From: Veillonella sp. 3891 | GTDB taxonomy: Bacteria; Bacillota; Negativicutes; Veillonellales; Veillonellaceae | Length of the DNA: 64,000 nt | Direction of reading: 5' to 3' | Assembly (NCBI RefSeq): GCF_003992315.1 | Contig: NZ_RQVE01000001.1 | Coordinates: 156,195 to 220,194 of the forward strand | Part shown: positions 26,870 through 35,010 of the stretch, in pieces | How the letters are laid out: the number at the start of each line of letters is the position of its first letter | How positions within the stretch are numbered: position 1 is the first letter of the stretch | Program-made: the position numbers and the translations under genes | Notes under the pieces: model-generated | What the model saw: the letters and a program-made list of their open reading frames with translations, nothing else | The model's database searches: none | What the model was told of the DNA's origin: nothing

Positions 26870-26872
26870 TAC

Positions 26873-26909
26873 AAAAGGACTGTGACTCAAGTAGAGTCGC
26901 AGTCCTTTT
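26873..26909 (+). terminator. Terminator after the permease gene
   Basis: AAAAGGACTGTGACTC pairs with GAGTCGCAGTCCTTTT around a 5-nt loop, directly after the stop. Confidence 0.9.
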
Positions 26910-27024
26910 ACTCTGCAGAGGCATTTTATTATAATGTATCGACGGAAATCTGCCAAAACTCAGATGTCGAAATATCTTACCCCTGTGTATATGATGTATC
27001 TAAATATATCATAAAAGATAATAG

Positions 27025-27174
27025 TTAAAAAAACATGGCATATAAAATGGAGCTGACAATAAAAAGTAAAATTAGTAAGCCGATGATACATAGCGAACCC
27101 AATCCAATAGCATAAAAGAGATAGTATAGGGCACGTATAAGATTGGTAATGATAAAAAGGATGTGTTTAAACAT
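27025..27174 (-). CDS. 49-residue membrane protein
   Basis: Encodes 49 residues: MFKHILFIITNLIRALYYLF, then a glycine-containing hydrophobic stretch (AIGLGSLCIIGLLILLF) and a short tail ending MFF. One or two membrane helices are likely. A G-rich ribosome site (AGGGGGGG) lies about 6 bp before ATG. It shares its strand with tRNA-Lys and starts about 70 bp after it. I know no homologue. The good ribosome site and uninterrupted hydrophobic frame are the only support. Confidence 0.45.
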   Translation of the reverse strand: MFKHILFIITNLIRALYYLFYAIGLGSLCIIGLLILLFIVSSILYAMFF

Positions 27175-27210
27175 AAATAGCCCCCCCTAAACACTAAGAC
27201 TGTGCTACAT

Positions 27211-27240
27211 AACAAAAGAACCGCACGATTGTACGGTTCT
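27211..27240 (-). terminator. Terminator of tRNA-Lys
   Basis: AGAACCGTAC pairs with GTGCGGTTCT on the minus strand, then TTTTGTT, immediately after the tRNA. Confidence 0.8.
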
Positions 27241-27245
27241 AAGCG

Positions 27246-27321
27246 TGGTGGAACACCAGGGGTTCGAACCCTGGACCCTCTGATTAAGAGTCAGATGCTC
27301 TGCCAGCTGAGCTAGTGTTCC
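27246..27321 (-). tRNA. tRNA-Lys (anticodon CTT)
   Basis: Cloverleaf of 76 nt on the minus strand with CCA encoded. Acceptor GGAACAC pairs with GTGTTCC, the anticodon loop is CTCTTAA and the T arm is CCAGGGTTCGAACCCTGG. Confidence 0.95.
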
Positions 27322-27473
27322 ATAAGATAAGTTAAACTATGGTTTTATTATAGTCCTATCATTCAATTTTGTAAACGAAAAATTTAGAAATCACATAGGA
27401 AATTACTTGCTATTTAATAGGTTCTATGTAATAATAGAGGAGTCAGGAATTGCCTGGCTTTTTTAGATTGCAT

Positions 27474-27507
27474 TTGACATAGACTTCCACTTGTGGTAGT
27501 CTATATT
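27474..27507 (+). promoter_or_regulatory. Promoter of rpmG-secE-nusG
   Basis: TTGACA at 27474-27479 is followed by a weak -10 (TAGTCT at 17 bp, or TATATT at 22 bp). A short hairpin with a T run (27441-27465) lies just upstream and may shield it from read-through. Confidence 0.45.
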
Positions 27508-27561
27508 AGTATGTTTATGAAGTAATAGCCGTCTAGGCACTTTAAAGAGAGGTGTAAACTG

Positions 27562-27711
27562 ATGCGTAACGCAGTAACTATGGCTTGTACTGAATGCAAG
27601 CAACGTAACTATCAGACAAACAAAAACAAAAAAAACAACCCAGATCGTATTGAAATGAATAAATTCTGTAAATTCTGTGGTAAACACACGTTACACCGTG
27701 AAACAAAATAA
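27562..27711 (+). CDS. rpmG: 50S ribosomal protein bL33
   Basis: A 49-residue protein starting [17 protein letters not shown]. Two CxxC pairs (C9/C12 and C36/C39) make this the zinc-binding form of L33. RBS AGAGAGG. It heads the standard rpmG-secE-nusG order, which confirms the assignment; it is also short enough to be missed by length filters. Confidence 0.95.
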   Translation: MRNAVTMACTECKQRNYQTNKNKKNNPDRIEMNKFCKFCGKHTLHRETK

Positions 27712-27746
27712 TTTTTAATTATTTGTTGACGTGAGGATGTGATATC

Positions 27747-27971
27747 ATGGCAGGAACTAATTCAAAAGCTCAAGCACAACAAAATGGTAACGGTAAATTC
27801 GTTCGTGAAGTGCGCTCTGAGCTCAAGAAAGTAGTCTGGCCTACGAAAAAAGAACTTGTGAACTATACGATTGCAGTATTTGTGGCGGTAATTATTATTT
27901 CTGCTATTATCGGTATCGTTGACACAGTGTTTGCAGAACTTTTTAAATTGTTAAAGAGTGCTGTAAGGTAG
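27747..27971 (+). CDS. secE: Preprotein translocase subunit SecE
   Basis: A 74-residue protein with one membrane helix (residues about 45-68) after the conserved amphipathic FVREVRSELKKVVWPTKKEL. This is the short Gram-positive-type SecE that clamps SecY. It lies between rpmG and nusG as usual, with nusG starting 12 bp after its stop. Confidence 0.95.
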   Translation: MAGTNSKAQAQQNGNGKFVREVRSELKKVVWPTKKELVNYTIAVFVAVIIISAIIGIVDTVFAELFKLLKSAVR

Positions 27972-27983
27972 GAGGCCTTTTTG

Positions 27984-28520
27984 ATGGGAACAGATAAAAA
28001 GTGGTATGTCTTACATACTTACTCAGGCTACGAAAACAAAGTAAAAACCACTTTAGAGTTGAAAGTTCAAGCTATGGGGATGGAAGATGTGATTTCTCGC
28101 ATCTTAATTCCAATGGAAGATGAAATCGACGAAAAAGATGGAGTAAAAAAAGTAGTAAAACGCAAAGTCTTTCCAGGCTATGTGCTGGTAGAAATGGAAG
28201 TGAATGACGAGTCTTGGTACGTGGTGCGTAATACACCAGGTGTTACAGGATTTGTTGGTTCTGTAACAAAGCCAGTGCCACTATCTGATTCTGAAGTAGC
28301 TTATATCTTGAAGTCTCAAGGTTTAGATCAAGAACCAGTACAAACTCTTGATGTTGAAGTAGGAGAAACTGTCCGAATTACATCCGGTGCCTTTGAAGAT
28401 AGAACAGGCGTTATTACTGAAATCAATCACGAACATGCAAAACTACGTTTGAATGTAGAAATGTTTAATCGTGAAACCCCAGTAGAGGTAGAATATTCTC
28501 AAGTTGAGAAGATTCTTTAA
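27984..28520 (+). CDS. nusG: Transcription termination/antitermination factor NusG
   Basis: A 178-residue protein. The NGN domain (KKWYVLHTYSGYENKV at the start, VFPGYVLVEM near 60) is joined to a KOW domain (GETVRITSGAFEDRTGVI near 125). I prefer ATG 27984 to the TTG one codon earlier because GGAGG lies 8 bp upstream. It binds RNA polymerase and couples it to the ribosome or Rho. It is followed by the L11/L1 operon leader. Confidence 0.95.
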   Translation: MGTDKKWYVLHTYSGYENKVKTTLELKVQAMGMEDVISRILIPMEDEIDEKDGVKKVVKRKVFPGYVLVEMEVNDESWYVVRNTPGVTGFVGSVTKPVPLSDSEVAYILKSQGLDQEPVQTLDVEVGETVRITSGAFEDRTGVITEINHEHAKLRLNVEMFNRETPVEVEYSQVEKIL

Positions 28521-28564
28521 TATATTATATAACTCTAACCTTTTTAGGCGGCCGGGAGGTTGCC

Positions 28565-28598
28565 AGTGGGAGGGGCAATTTCGCTCCGTTACCACCAC
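28565..28598 (+). promoter_or_regulatory. L1-binding leader motif before rplK
   Basis: AGTGGGAGGGGC...CCGTTACCACCAC. The GTGGGAGG core and the closing CCGTTAC/CACCAC are repeated before rplA at 29080-29106. Protein L1 is known to repress its operon through an mRNA mimic of its 23S site with a GGGAGG-type bulge; the assignment here is by resemblance. Confidence 0.6.
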
Positions 28599-28625
28599 AT
28601 TTTGACGCAAGGAGGTGTAATCACC

Positions 28626-29051
28626 ATGGCTAAAAAAGTTAGTAAAGTTGTGAAATTACAGTGCGAGGCTGGTAAAGCGAGTCCAGCGCCACCGATTGGT
28701 CCAGCTTTGGGTCAAGCAGGTGTTAACATCATGGGCTTCGTTAAAGAATTTAACGAAAGAACAACTCAACAAGCTGGTCTTATCATCCCAGTTGTTATTA
28801 CTGTATACGAAGATAGAAGCTTCACTTTCATCACAAAAACTCCACCAGCTGCAGTTTTATTGAAAAAAGCAGCAGGCATCCCAAAAGGATCTGGAGTACC
28901 TAACCGTGATAAAGTAGCTAAAGTTGGTCGCGATAAAGTTCGTGAAATCGCTGAACTTAAAATGCCTGACCTAAATGCTAACACTGTTGAGCAAGCTATG
29001 CGTATGGTAGAAGGTACTGCACGCAGCATGGGCATTGAAATCGTTGATTAA
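28626..29051 (+). CDS. rplK: 50S ribosomal protein uL11
   Basis: A 141-residue protein, the exact family length from [20 protein letters not shown]. It has [17 protein letters not shown] near 23 and a C-terminal RNA-binding domain ending [11 protein letters not shown]. An upstream in-frame start at 28560 was rejected because it would translate the L1 leader motif. RBS AAGGAGGTG lies 9 bp before ATG. Confidence 0.97.
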   Translation: MAKKVSKVVKLQCEAGKASPAPPIGPALGQAGVNIMGFVKEFNERTTQQAGLIIPVVITVYEDRSFTFITKTPPAAVLLKKAAGIPKGSGVPNRDKVAKVGRDKVREIAELKMPDLNANTVEQAMRMVEGTARSMGIEIVD

Positions 29052-29079
29052 TTAGCGTACGGTATGTGACTCACATATC

Positions 29080-29106
29080 GGTGGGAGGGACATCCCGTTA
29101 CACCAC
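29080..29106 (+). promoter_or_regulatory. L1-binding motif before rplA
   Basis: GGTGGGAGGGACATCCCGTT followed by ACACCAC, a second copy of the motif seen before rplK. A small TATGTG/CACATA hairpin precedes it. It probably gives L1 direct control of its own gene. Confidence 0.55.
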
Positions 29107-29122
29107 ATAAGGAGGAATAAAA

Positions 29123-29833
29123 ATGGCAAAAGTAGGTAAGAAATATGCTGAAGCAGTAAAACTTATCGAAGCAGATAAATTCTACGAACCAGTAGAAGGT
29201 ATTGAATTAGTTAAGAAAACTGCCACTGCAAAATTCGACGAAACAATCGAAATCGCTTTCAATTTGAACGTCGATCCTAAATACGCTGATCAACAAGTTC
29301 GTGGTGCCGTTGTATTACCACATGGTACAGGTAAAACTCAACGCGTACTCGTATTTGCGAAAGGCGACAAAATTAAAGAAGCTGAGGATGCTGGCGCAGA
29401 TATCGTTGGTTCCGAAGAATTAGTAGCAAAAGTACAAGGTGGTTTCAGCGACTTCGACGTTGTTGTAGCTACTCCTGACATGATGGGCCAAGTTGGTCGT
29501 TTAGGTAAAATTTTAGGTCCTAAAGGCTTAATGCCAAACCCTAAAGTTGGTACTGTAACACCTGACGTAGCTCGTGCTGTTAGCGAAATTAAAGCAGGTA
29601 AAATCGAATACCGTACAGACAAAGCTGGTATCATTGCTTGTCCTATCGGTAAAGCATCTTTTGATGATGCGAAATTACTTGACAATTTCCGTACAATCGT
29701 TGATACTATTGTTAAAGCTAAACCTGCAGCAGCTAAAGGTCAATACATTAAAACTGTGACACTTAGCTCCACTATGGGTCCTGGCGTTCCTATGAACGTG
29801 TTTAAATTAACAAGCACTAGCAAGGAACAATAA
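29123..29833 (+). CDS. rplA: 50S ribosomal protein uL1
   Basis: A 236-residue protein with the two-domain L1 pattern: [20 protein letters not shown] near 38, [13 protein letters not shown] near 59, [19 protein letters not shown] near 130 and TMGPGVPMN near 219. It binds 23S rRNA at the L1 stalk and, in the free state, represses its own operon. RBS AAGGAGG. Confidence 0.97.
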   Translation: MAKVGKKYAEAVKLIEADKFYEPVEGIELVKKTATAKFDETIEIAFNLNVDPKYADQQVRGAVVLPHGTGKTQRVLVFAKGDKIKEAEDAGADIVGSEELVAKVQGGFSDFDVVVATPDMMGQVGRLGKILGPKGLMPNPKVGTVTPDVARAVSEIKAGKIEYRTDKAGIIACPIGKASFDDAKLLDNFRTIVDTIVKAKPAAAKGQYIKTVTLSSTMGPGVPMNVFKLTSTSKEQ

Positions 29834-29845
29834 TTATATATGTTC

Positions 29846-29962
29846 TCTTAGCTGTAGACGGCTGGCATCATTTGATTTAATGAGGAAACTCGCCCGCTGA
29901 GGCTGAATCCAATCTATTATGGAATGGTTCTCGACCTCAACGTCTTCGTTGAGGTCGTTTTT
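29846..29962 (+). promoter_or_regulatory. L10 leader with attenuator before rplJ
   Basis: A structured leader follows rplA, with GGCTGGCATC near its start. It ends in a strong intrinsic terminator, GACCTCAACG-TCTT-CGTTGAGGTC plus TTTTT (29932-29962), 53 bp before rplJ. This matches the Firmicute L10 leader, where the L10-L12 complex favours the terminator fold. Confidence 0.8.
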
Positions 29963-30014
29963 ACGCTAAGATAGTACATAGAAAATCACCAAAAATCTAC
30001 AAGGAGGTATTCTA

Positions 30015-30518
30015 ATGGCTGTCACTCAACAAAAACAAGCAGTTGTAGCTCAAATGAAAGAAACTCTTTCTGAAGCGAAAGGTGCTGTATTAGTTGGTTA
30101 TAGCGGTTTGACTGTTGCTCAAGTAACAGATCTTCGTCGTAAATTCTTGGCTGAAGGTGTAGAATACAAAGTAATCAAAAATACTTTGACTCGCATCGCT
30201 GCTAACGAATTAGGTTACGAAGCTTTCTCTGAGCATTTAGAAGGTCCTACTGCATTAGCAACTTCTAGCACAGACGCTGTAGCTCCAGCTCGTATTCTTG
30301 AAAATTTCATTAAAGACACAAAAACTGAAGCTTTAACTGTTAAAGCTGGTATTGTGGAAGGTGAAGTTCTTGACGCTGCAAAAGTACAAGAAATTGCAAA
30401 CTTGCCGAACCGCGAAGGTATGCTTTCCATGCTTCTTTCCGTGCTTCAAGCTCCAGTTCGCAATGTAGCTTACGCAGTAAAAGCTGTTGCGGAAGCAAAA
30501 GACGAAACTGTTGCATAA
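30015..30518 (+). CDS. rplJ: 50S ribosomal protein uL10
   Basis: A 167-residue protein with LVGYSGLTVAQVTDLRRKF near 27, YKVIKNTLTRIAA near 53, and a C-terminal helix ending VAYAVKAVAEAKDE that carries L12 dimers. RBS AAGGAGG, located just after the L10 attenuator. Confidence 0.97.
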   Translation: MAVTQQKQAVVAQMKETLSEAKGAVLVGYSGLTVAQVTDLRRKFLAEGVEYKVIKNTLTRIAANELGYEAFSEHLEGPTALATSSTDAVAPARILENFIKDTKTEALTVKAGIVEGEVLDAAKVQEIANLPNREGMLSMLLSVLQAPVRNVAYAVKAVAEAKDETVA

Positions 30519-30570
30519 TAGCAACACAATTAACTAAGAAAACATATATCAAAAATGGAGGATATCAATC

Positions 30571-30942
30571 ATGGCATTGAACATCGAAAACATCGTTGCT
30601 GAATTAGAAACTGCAACTATTTTAGAACTTAATGATCTTGTAAAAGCAATCGAAGACAAATTCGGCGTAACTGCTGCTGCTCCTGTAGCTGTAGCTGCTG
30701 CTGGTGCTGCTGCTGGCGGTGCTGACGCTAAATCCGAATTCGACGTAATTCTTAAAGACGCTGGTGCTTCCAAAATCAACGTAATCAAAGTTGTACGTGA
30801 AGCTACTGGTTTAGGCTTGAAAGAAGCTAAAGCTATCGTTGACGGCGCTCCTGCTCCTGTAAAAGAAGGCGTAGCTGCTGCTGACGCTGAAGCTTTAAAA
30901 GCTAAATTAGAAGAAGCTGGCGCAACAATCGAATTGAAATAA
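30571..30942 (+). CDS. rplL: 50S ribosomal protein bL12
   Basis: A 123-residue protein with an N-terminal dimer domain, an alanine/glycine-rich hinge (residues about 33-52), and the C-terminal factor-binding domain with [14 protein letters not shown]. The high use of few codons fits a very highly expressed gene. It is the last gene of the operon: a strong terminator follows, and rpoB is not next. Confidence 0.97.
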   Translation: MALNIENIVAELETATILELNDLVKAIEDKFGVTAAAPVAVAAAGAAAGGADAKSEFDVILKDAGASKINVIKVVREATGLGLKEAKAIVDGAPAPVKEGVAAADAEALKAKLEEAGATIELK

Positions 30943-30956
30943 TTAATTCGCTAGTC

Positions 30957-30996
30957 AAGAACCCCTTGAACACTTGTGTTCGAGGGGTTTTGTGTT
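30957..30996 (+). terminator. Terminator after rplL
   Basis: AACCCCTTGAACA pairs with TGTTCGAGGGGTT and is followed by TTGTGTT, 15 bp past the stop. Confidence 0.85.
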
Positions 30997-31054
30997 ATAA
31001 TACAATTGTTAGACGTAATTCTAAGTTGTAGAAAATTAGAGGGAGGAAATGGTT

Positions 31055-31468
31055 ATGATTATAGTATTGAATATAGTTTGGTTTATAATTGCATTTATTG
31101 TTACATCGGTTATCTTGGATCCTCATTTTCAAGGTGTAAATAGACATATATTCTTTAGTAGTATTTTAACAGACTATGCTTTATTTGCAGTTATAATGCT
31201 TATTCCAGCTAACATTGCGCATAGAAAGGGTAAATCCTTTAGTTTATTTGCTATTTACGGAATATTGTTATGGATTGTTGCTATTATTCATGCGATTATG
31301 TTATCGAAAGATAAAGTAAAAGTAGAACCAGATAAATATAAGGTTTGCCCATACTGTGGTGAAACTGTACTTAAAGTAGCAAAAAAATGTAAGCATTGCC
31401 ATGAAATGCTTGATAGCGAAATGTCTGAAGTTAGCTTAGAAGAAAATAATAATAATGAAAGAAGTTAG
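31055..31468 (+). CDS. Membrane protein with C-terminal zinc ribbon
   Basis: A 137-residue protein. Three hydrophobic helices (about residues 2-20, 36-56 and 66-86) are followed by a cytoplasmic zinc ribbon with two pairs, CPYCGE and CKHCHE, about 16 residues apart, then an acidic, asparagine-rich tail. I chose the second ATG because GGGAGG lies 8 bp upstream of it and only 2 bp before the first. No function is known; the ribbon suggests a metal or partner contact. It has its own terminator. Confidence 0.7.
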   Translation: MIIVLNIVWFIIAFIVTSVILDPHFQGVNRHIFFSSILTDYALFAVIMLIPANIAHRKGKSFSLFAIYGILLWIVAIIHAIMLSKDKVKVEPDKYKVCPYCGETVLKVAKKCKHCHEMLDSEMSEVSLEENNNNERS

Positions 31469-31483
31469 AAGCTATCTATTTGC

Positions 31484-31512
31484 AAAAAGACGGGTATTAT
31501 ACCCGTCTTTTT
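31484..31512 (+). terminator. Terminator of the zinc-ribbon gene
   Basis: AAAAAGACGGGTAT pairs with ATACCCGTCTTTTT around a single T, a near-perfect bidirectional stem. Confidence 0.9.
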
Positions 31513-31652
31513 ATATTAAAACTATTCGATGTATGGTATACTAGATAGGTCTATAAAAATACTATGAATAATATAAAGATTATAAAGGTTTAACATCATG
31601 ACTATAGGGTATGAAATAAGTCAATATATTAAACGTTAGAATAGAGGACAGA

Positions 31653-32375
31653 ATGAAATTAATTATATCCCCTAGTAAAACAAAAGATATAAAAGGTATA
31701 TCAAGTGCACCTCAGTTTGCGCCACATATGACGGAACGAATTGTGAAGCATATGCAAGGTATATCAAAGGAGGCCTTAGGAAAAGCTTTAAAAATAAAAG
31801 ATACAGTCTTAGATGAAGTATATGCTTTTTATCAAAACTATGACAAAGAAGTAGAAGGTATGGCAGCGCTTAGTTATGACGGGCTATCGTTTAAAAACTT
31901 TAACTACGAAGGTTTATCATCAGAGGGGAAAGCGTTTGCGAACACCCATATATGGATAGGATCCGCTTTGTATGGCTTGGTAGCACCTAATAGTGGAATC
32001 AAAGGATATCGACTAGATTTAATTGATCCTGTCCTAAAAGAGGAAAAGTCTAATCTTTATACTTGGTGGCAACCCTTAGTAGATGTAGCTGTAGCAGGGG
32101 AAGATTGGATACTAAATTTGGCATCTAAGGAATATTCTAAATGGATCAACCATCCCAAAATGGTGACCATAGAGTTTTTAGAACATCGTAAGGGTGTATG
32201 GAAACAGCTCAGTACATCGTCAAAACAAATGCGTGGTTCTTTAGCACATTATATCTGCGAGCATCACATTACGAAACTTTCAGAATTGCCAAAGGAATTG
32301 AAAGGGTTTGTATTAGATCCATTACCTGAACAGATAGACGGATCATTTACGCTCGCCTATCGTAAACAGGTATAA
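31653..32375 (+). CDS. yaaA: YaaA-family peroxide stress protein
   Basis: A 240-residue protein that begins MKLIISPSKTKD, the hallmark of the YaaA/UPF0246 family, with LSYDGLSFKNFNY near 76, GLVAPNSGIKGYRLD near 112 and GSFTLAYRKQV at the end. In E. coli YaaA lowers free iron during peroxide stress. Length is slightly short of the E. coli 258. RBS AGAGGA. Fits an anaerobe with iron-sulfur and radical-SAM enzymes such as HydE next door. Confidence 0.85.
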   Translation: MKLIISPSKTKDIKGISSAPQFAPHMTERIVKHMQGISKEALGKALKIKDTVLDEVYAFYQNYDKEVEGMAALSYDGLSFKNFNYEGLSSEGKAFANTHIWIGSALYGLVAPNSGIKGYRLDLIDPVLKEEKSNLYTWWQPLVDVAVAGEDWILNLASKEYSKWINHPKMVTIEFLEHRKGVWKQLSTSSKQMRGSLAHYICEHHITKLSELPKELKGFVLDPLPEQIDGSFTLAYRKQV

Positions 32376-32494
32376 GGATGTTCAAACTAGATTTGGGCAT
32401 ATAATACAATATAGTAATGTATATGTGTTTGTTTATATAATGAATATATAGTGTAAAAAAGTATACCTGACCGAGGTATTAGCATTGAGGAAAT

Positions 32495-33607
32495 ATGACA
32501 GTAGATAGTATTTTACAAAAAGACCTTGTCGGAGATGAGTGGTTAACGGAAGAGGAGTTGCGATTCCTCATGACCATTACTGATGAGGAAACGTTACAAA
32601 AGATATATAAAAAAGCCTATGAGGTAAAAGCTGCTTACGTAGATAAAGTTGCATATTACCGTGGACTCATAGAATTTTCCAATCGTTGTATTAAAAACTG
32701 CTTATATTGTGGCATACGTCATGAAAATAGTAAGACAGAACGATTCGATATGTCTCGTGATGATGTATTGAAAATGGCAAAATGGGCCTATGATCATGAA
32801 TATGGCTCTTTGACCTTGCAATCTGGAGAACGTACAGATGATGCCTTTGTAGAGTATGTGGTGGAACTTATCCGAGATATAAAAAAGTTAAGTAATCATG
32901 AGCTAGGTATCACCATGTGTGTAGGGGAGCAATCGGAGGAGGCGTACAAACGTATGCGTGAAGCAGGTGCGGACCGCTATCTTCTTCGCATTGAAACGAC
33001 GAACAAAGACTTATTTGAGATGATTCATCCTAAGGATGCGCTGCACTCCTTTGAGACTCGTGTGAATTGCTTACAGTCTTTGCGTAAGGTAGGATTCCAA
33101 GTAGGTACAGGTGTTATGATTGGTTTACCAGGACAAACATTAGATGATCTTGTAAATGATATTTTATTTTATCGTGATATGGACATCGATATGATTGGTA
33201 TGGGGCCGTATGTGGTACATCATGATACACCATTAGGACAGCGCGCGTTAGAATTAGGTATTGATTCGCAAGAGGGCAAATTAGAACGAGTGCAGTTAGG
33301 CTTAAAAATGATAGCTTTAACACGTTTATTCTTGAAAGATGTTAATATTGCTGCTACTACAGCGCTACAAGCCTTAGATAAATTAGGTCGTGAAAAAGGT
33401 TTAGCAGCGGGAGCCAATATCTTGATGCCGATTATTACCGTGCCAGAGCACCGTGCGAAATATTTGTTGTACGATAATAAGCCTTGTGTTGATGATAATG
33501 CAGACCAATGTAAAGAATGTTTAACTCGTCGAGTTATGTCTATTGGTGATCGTGTAGGCTGGAAACAACAAGGTAATTCACAACATTATAAAAAACGGAT
33601 TCGATAA
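32495..33607 (+). CDS. hydE: [FeFe]-hydrogenase maturase HydE (radical SAM)
   Basis: A 370-residue radical SAM enzyme. The cluster motif is C65-x3-C69-x2-C72 in FSNRCIKNCLYCGIR. The surrounding LTLQSGER, RIETTNKDLF and PGQTLDDLVND segments are typical of HydE, which acts in making the dithiomethylamine part of the H-cluster. A second cysteine group (CVDDNADQCKEC) near the C-terminus is also seen in HydE proteins. HydF and HydG are not in this window. Carbonic anhydrase follows 16 bp after the stop, an unusual partner. RBS TGAGGAA. Confidence 0.9.
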   Translation: MTVDSILQKDLVGDEWLTEEELRFLMTITDEETLQKIYKKAYEVKAAYVDKVAYYRGLIEFSNRCIKNCLYCGIRHENSKTERFDMSRDDVLKMAKWAYDHEYGSLTLQSGERTDDAFVEYVVELIRDIKKLSNHELGITMCVGEQSEEAYKRMREAGADRYLLRIETTNKDLFEMIHPKDALHSFETRVNCLQSLRKVGFQVGTGVMIGLPGQTLDDLVNDILFYRDMDIDMIGMGPYVVHHDTPLGQRALELGIDSQEGKLERVQLGLKMIALTRLFLKDVNIAATTALQALDKLGREKGLAAGANILMPIITVPEHRAKYLLYDNKPCVDDNADQCKECLTRRVMSIGDRVGWKQQGNSQHYKKRIR

Positions 33608-33622
33608 TTTCATGTGAGGTGA

Positions 33623-34192
33623 ATGATGAATTTATTAAATGAAATATTACGACATAATCGAGAATTTTTGGATAGTACCAGCCAAGAACATGGAGATGAA
33701 CCTCCAACAGTGAGCAAGGTGCCAACCCGTGAAATTGCAATATTAACTTGTATGGATACGCGATTAGTAAACTTTATGGAACAAGCCCTCGGCATTGAAC
33801 GAGGTCATGCAAAAGTGATTAAATCGGCGGGCAACTCCATTTCAGGTATGTTCGACAGTGTGGTACGCAGTTTGCTTGTGTGTATTTACGAGTTAGGCGT
33901 ATCTGAAATTTTTGTCATCGGTCACTACGAATGTGGCATGGCAAAAACGACTTCTGAAAGCTTAACTACAGCTATGTTATCTAGAGGTGTTTCTCCAGAT
34001 GCAATCCAAATGGTTCGTCATGAATTAGAGCATTGGGCTGATGGATTCTCACATCCAGTGGACAATGTACAAGAAACGGTCAGCATGCTTCGCATGAATC
34101 CATTGATTCCAAAGGATGTAGCAGTTCATGGACTAATGATGCATCCAAACTCTGGAGAAGTAGAAGTTGTAGAAGTTGGCTATGAACTTTAA
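33623..34192 (+). CDS. Beta-class carbonic anhydrase
   Basis: A 189-residue protein with the zinc ligands C43, H101 and C104 (CMDTR with D45 and R47; VIGHYECGM), the beta-class set. AGNSISGMFDSVVRSLL follows as in the short YbcF/YvdA branch. It interconverts CO2 and bicarbonate, which supports carboxylation and pH balance in an organism that uses C4-acid chemistry. It lies 16 bp after hydE with its own RBS (GTGAGGTG), so the two are probably one transcript. Confidence 0.9.
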   Translation: MMNLLNEILRHNREFLDSTSQEHGDEPPTVSKVPTREIAILTCMDTRLVNFMEQALGIERGHAKVIKSAGNSISGMFDSVVRSLLVCIYELGVSEIFVIGHYECGMAKTTSESLTTAMLSRGVSPDAIQMVRHELEHWADGFSHPVDNVQETVSMLRMNPLIPKDVAVHGLMMHPNSGEVEVVEVGYEL

Positions 34193-34199
34193 AAAAGAA

Positions 34200-34229
34200 T
34201 TGACAAATTGAATCAACTTGTGATATCCT
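34200..34229 (+). promoter_or_regulatory. Promoter of tRNA-Ser
   Basis: TTGACA-18-TATCCT, ending 13 bp before the tRNA. Confidence 0.6.
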
Positions 34230-34242
34230 TAATGGGTATCAT

Positions 34243-34333
34243 GGAGGATTACTCAAGAGGCTGAAGAGGACGGTTTGCTAAATCGTTAGGTCGGGTTACC
34301 GGCGCTAGGGTTCGAATCCCTAATCCTCCGCCA
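34243..34333 (+). tRNA. tRNA-Ser (anticodon GCT)
   Basis: Class II tRNA of 91 nt with CCA encoded. Acceptor GGAGGAT pairs with ATCCTCC, the anticodon loop is TTGCTAA, and the long variable arm is GGTCGGGTTACCGGC. Confidence 0.95.
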
Positions 34334-34342
34334 CAGGACAAG

Positions 34343-34372
34343 AGCACATATGTTATACATGTGTGCTTTTTG
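34343..34372 (+). terminator. Terminator of tRNA-Ser
   Basis: AGCACATATG pairs with CATGTGTGCT, followed by TTTTGTTTTTT. Confidence 0.85.
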
Positions 34373-34604
34373 TTTTTTGTTTTATCAAAAATCGTCAAAT
34401 AAACGTCAAAAAGTTATAATTTATATGCGTTCTAGTTATAATTAAATTTGATTTAATAAAAAGACTATAAAAAGTGTTATAAAAAATAGTTTATGAGATA
34501 ATAACTATCTGTCATTTCACAAAATAAGCAGACTCTTGTATACTACAGTCATGCAATAAGAACACACACTCTAAGGTGTGTATACAAGGAAGGAAGTAAC
34601 TAAT

Positions 34605-34775
34605 ATGAGTTTAGTATCAGCATGGATAGAAAATTTAAAAGAACATCGTTTAGAAGCATGTGAAGCAAGCCAATGCAAAGATAATAGCATTAAAGGCTGG
34701 CCACATCCTTGGACTTCTGAATTGCAAGATGAAGAAGTTGTAGAAGTATTTGTAGCAGAATGCTGCAATAATTAA
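34605..34775 (+). CDS. 56-residue protein with four cysteines
   Basis: Encodes 56 soluble, acidic residues: MSLVSAWIENLKEHRLEACE, then CxxxxC spacing (C19, C24), a GWPHPW motif, and an acidic end with adjacent C53-C54 near AECCNN. Strong RBS AAGGAAGG 11 bp before ATG and a perfect terminator after it show that it is a real gene. It has its own 400-bp upstream region with an ACACAC/TGTGT hairpin. I do not recognise a family; metal binding is possible. Confidence 0.6.
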   Translation: MSLVSAWIENLKEHRLEACEASQCKDNSIKGWPHPWTSELQDEEVVEVFVAECCNN

Positions 34776-34820
34776 TTTAGCGTACTTTCCCTTTATATAG
34801 AGGACTCCAACAAGAAGCAC

Positions 34821-34856
34821 AAAAAACCACGGTGAAGGAAGACACCGTGGTTTTTT
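34821..34856 (+). terminator. Terminator of the mini-protein gene
   Basis: AAAAAACCACGGTG pairs with CACCGTGGTTTTTT, a perfect stem. Confidence 0.95.
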
Positions 34857-35010
34857 GTTGCTGTTTTGGAAAATTCCATATCAGTTGTTTATCAGAGCCG
34901 GATTAGAAACTTTATTAGTCTATTATATAACGGATTTATATGGTGTGGGAGGACGTACTGCAGGAACTTTACTATTCTATTACCAATTATGTATATAGTA
35001 TATTTAGACA

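Noticed and set aside
28560..28625. Upstream extension of rplK
   Set aside because: Would translate the L1 leader motif and add residues absent in the L11 family.
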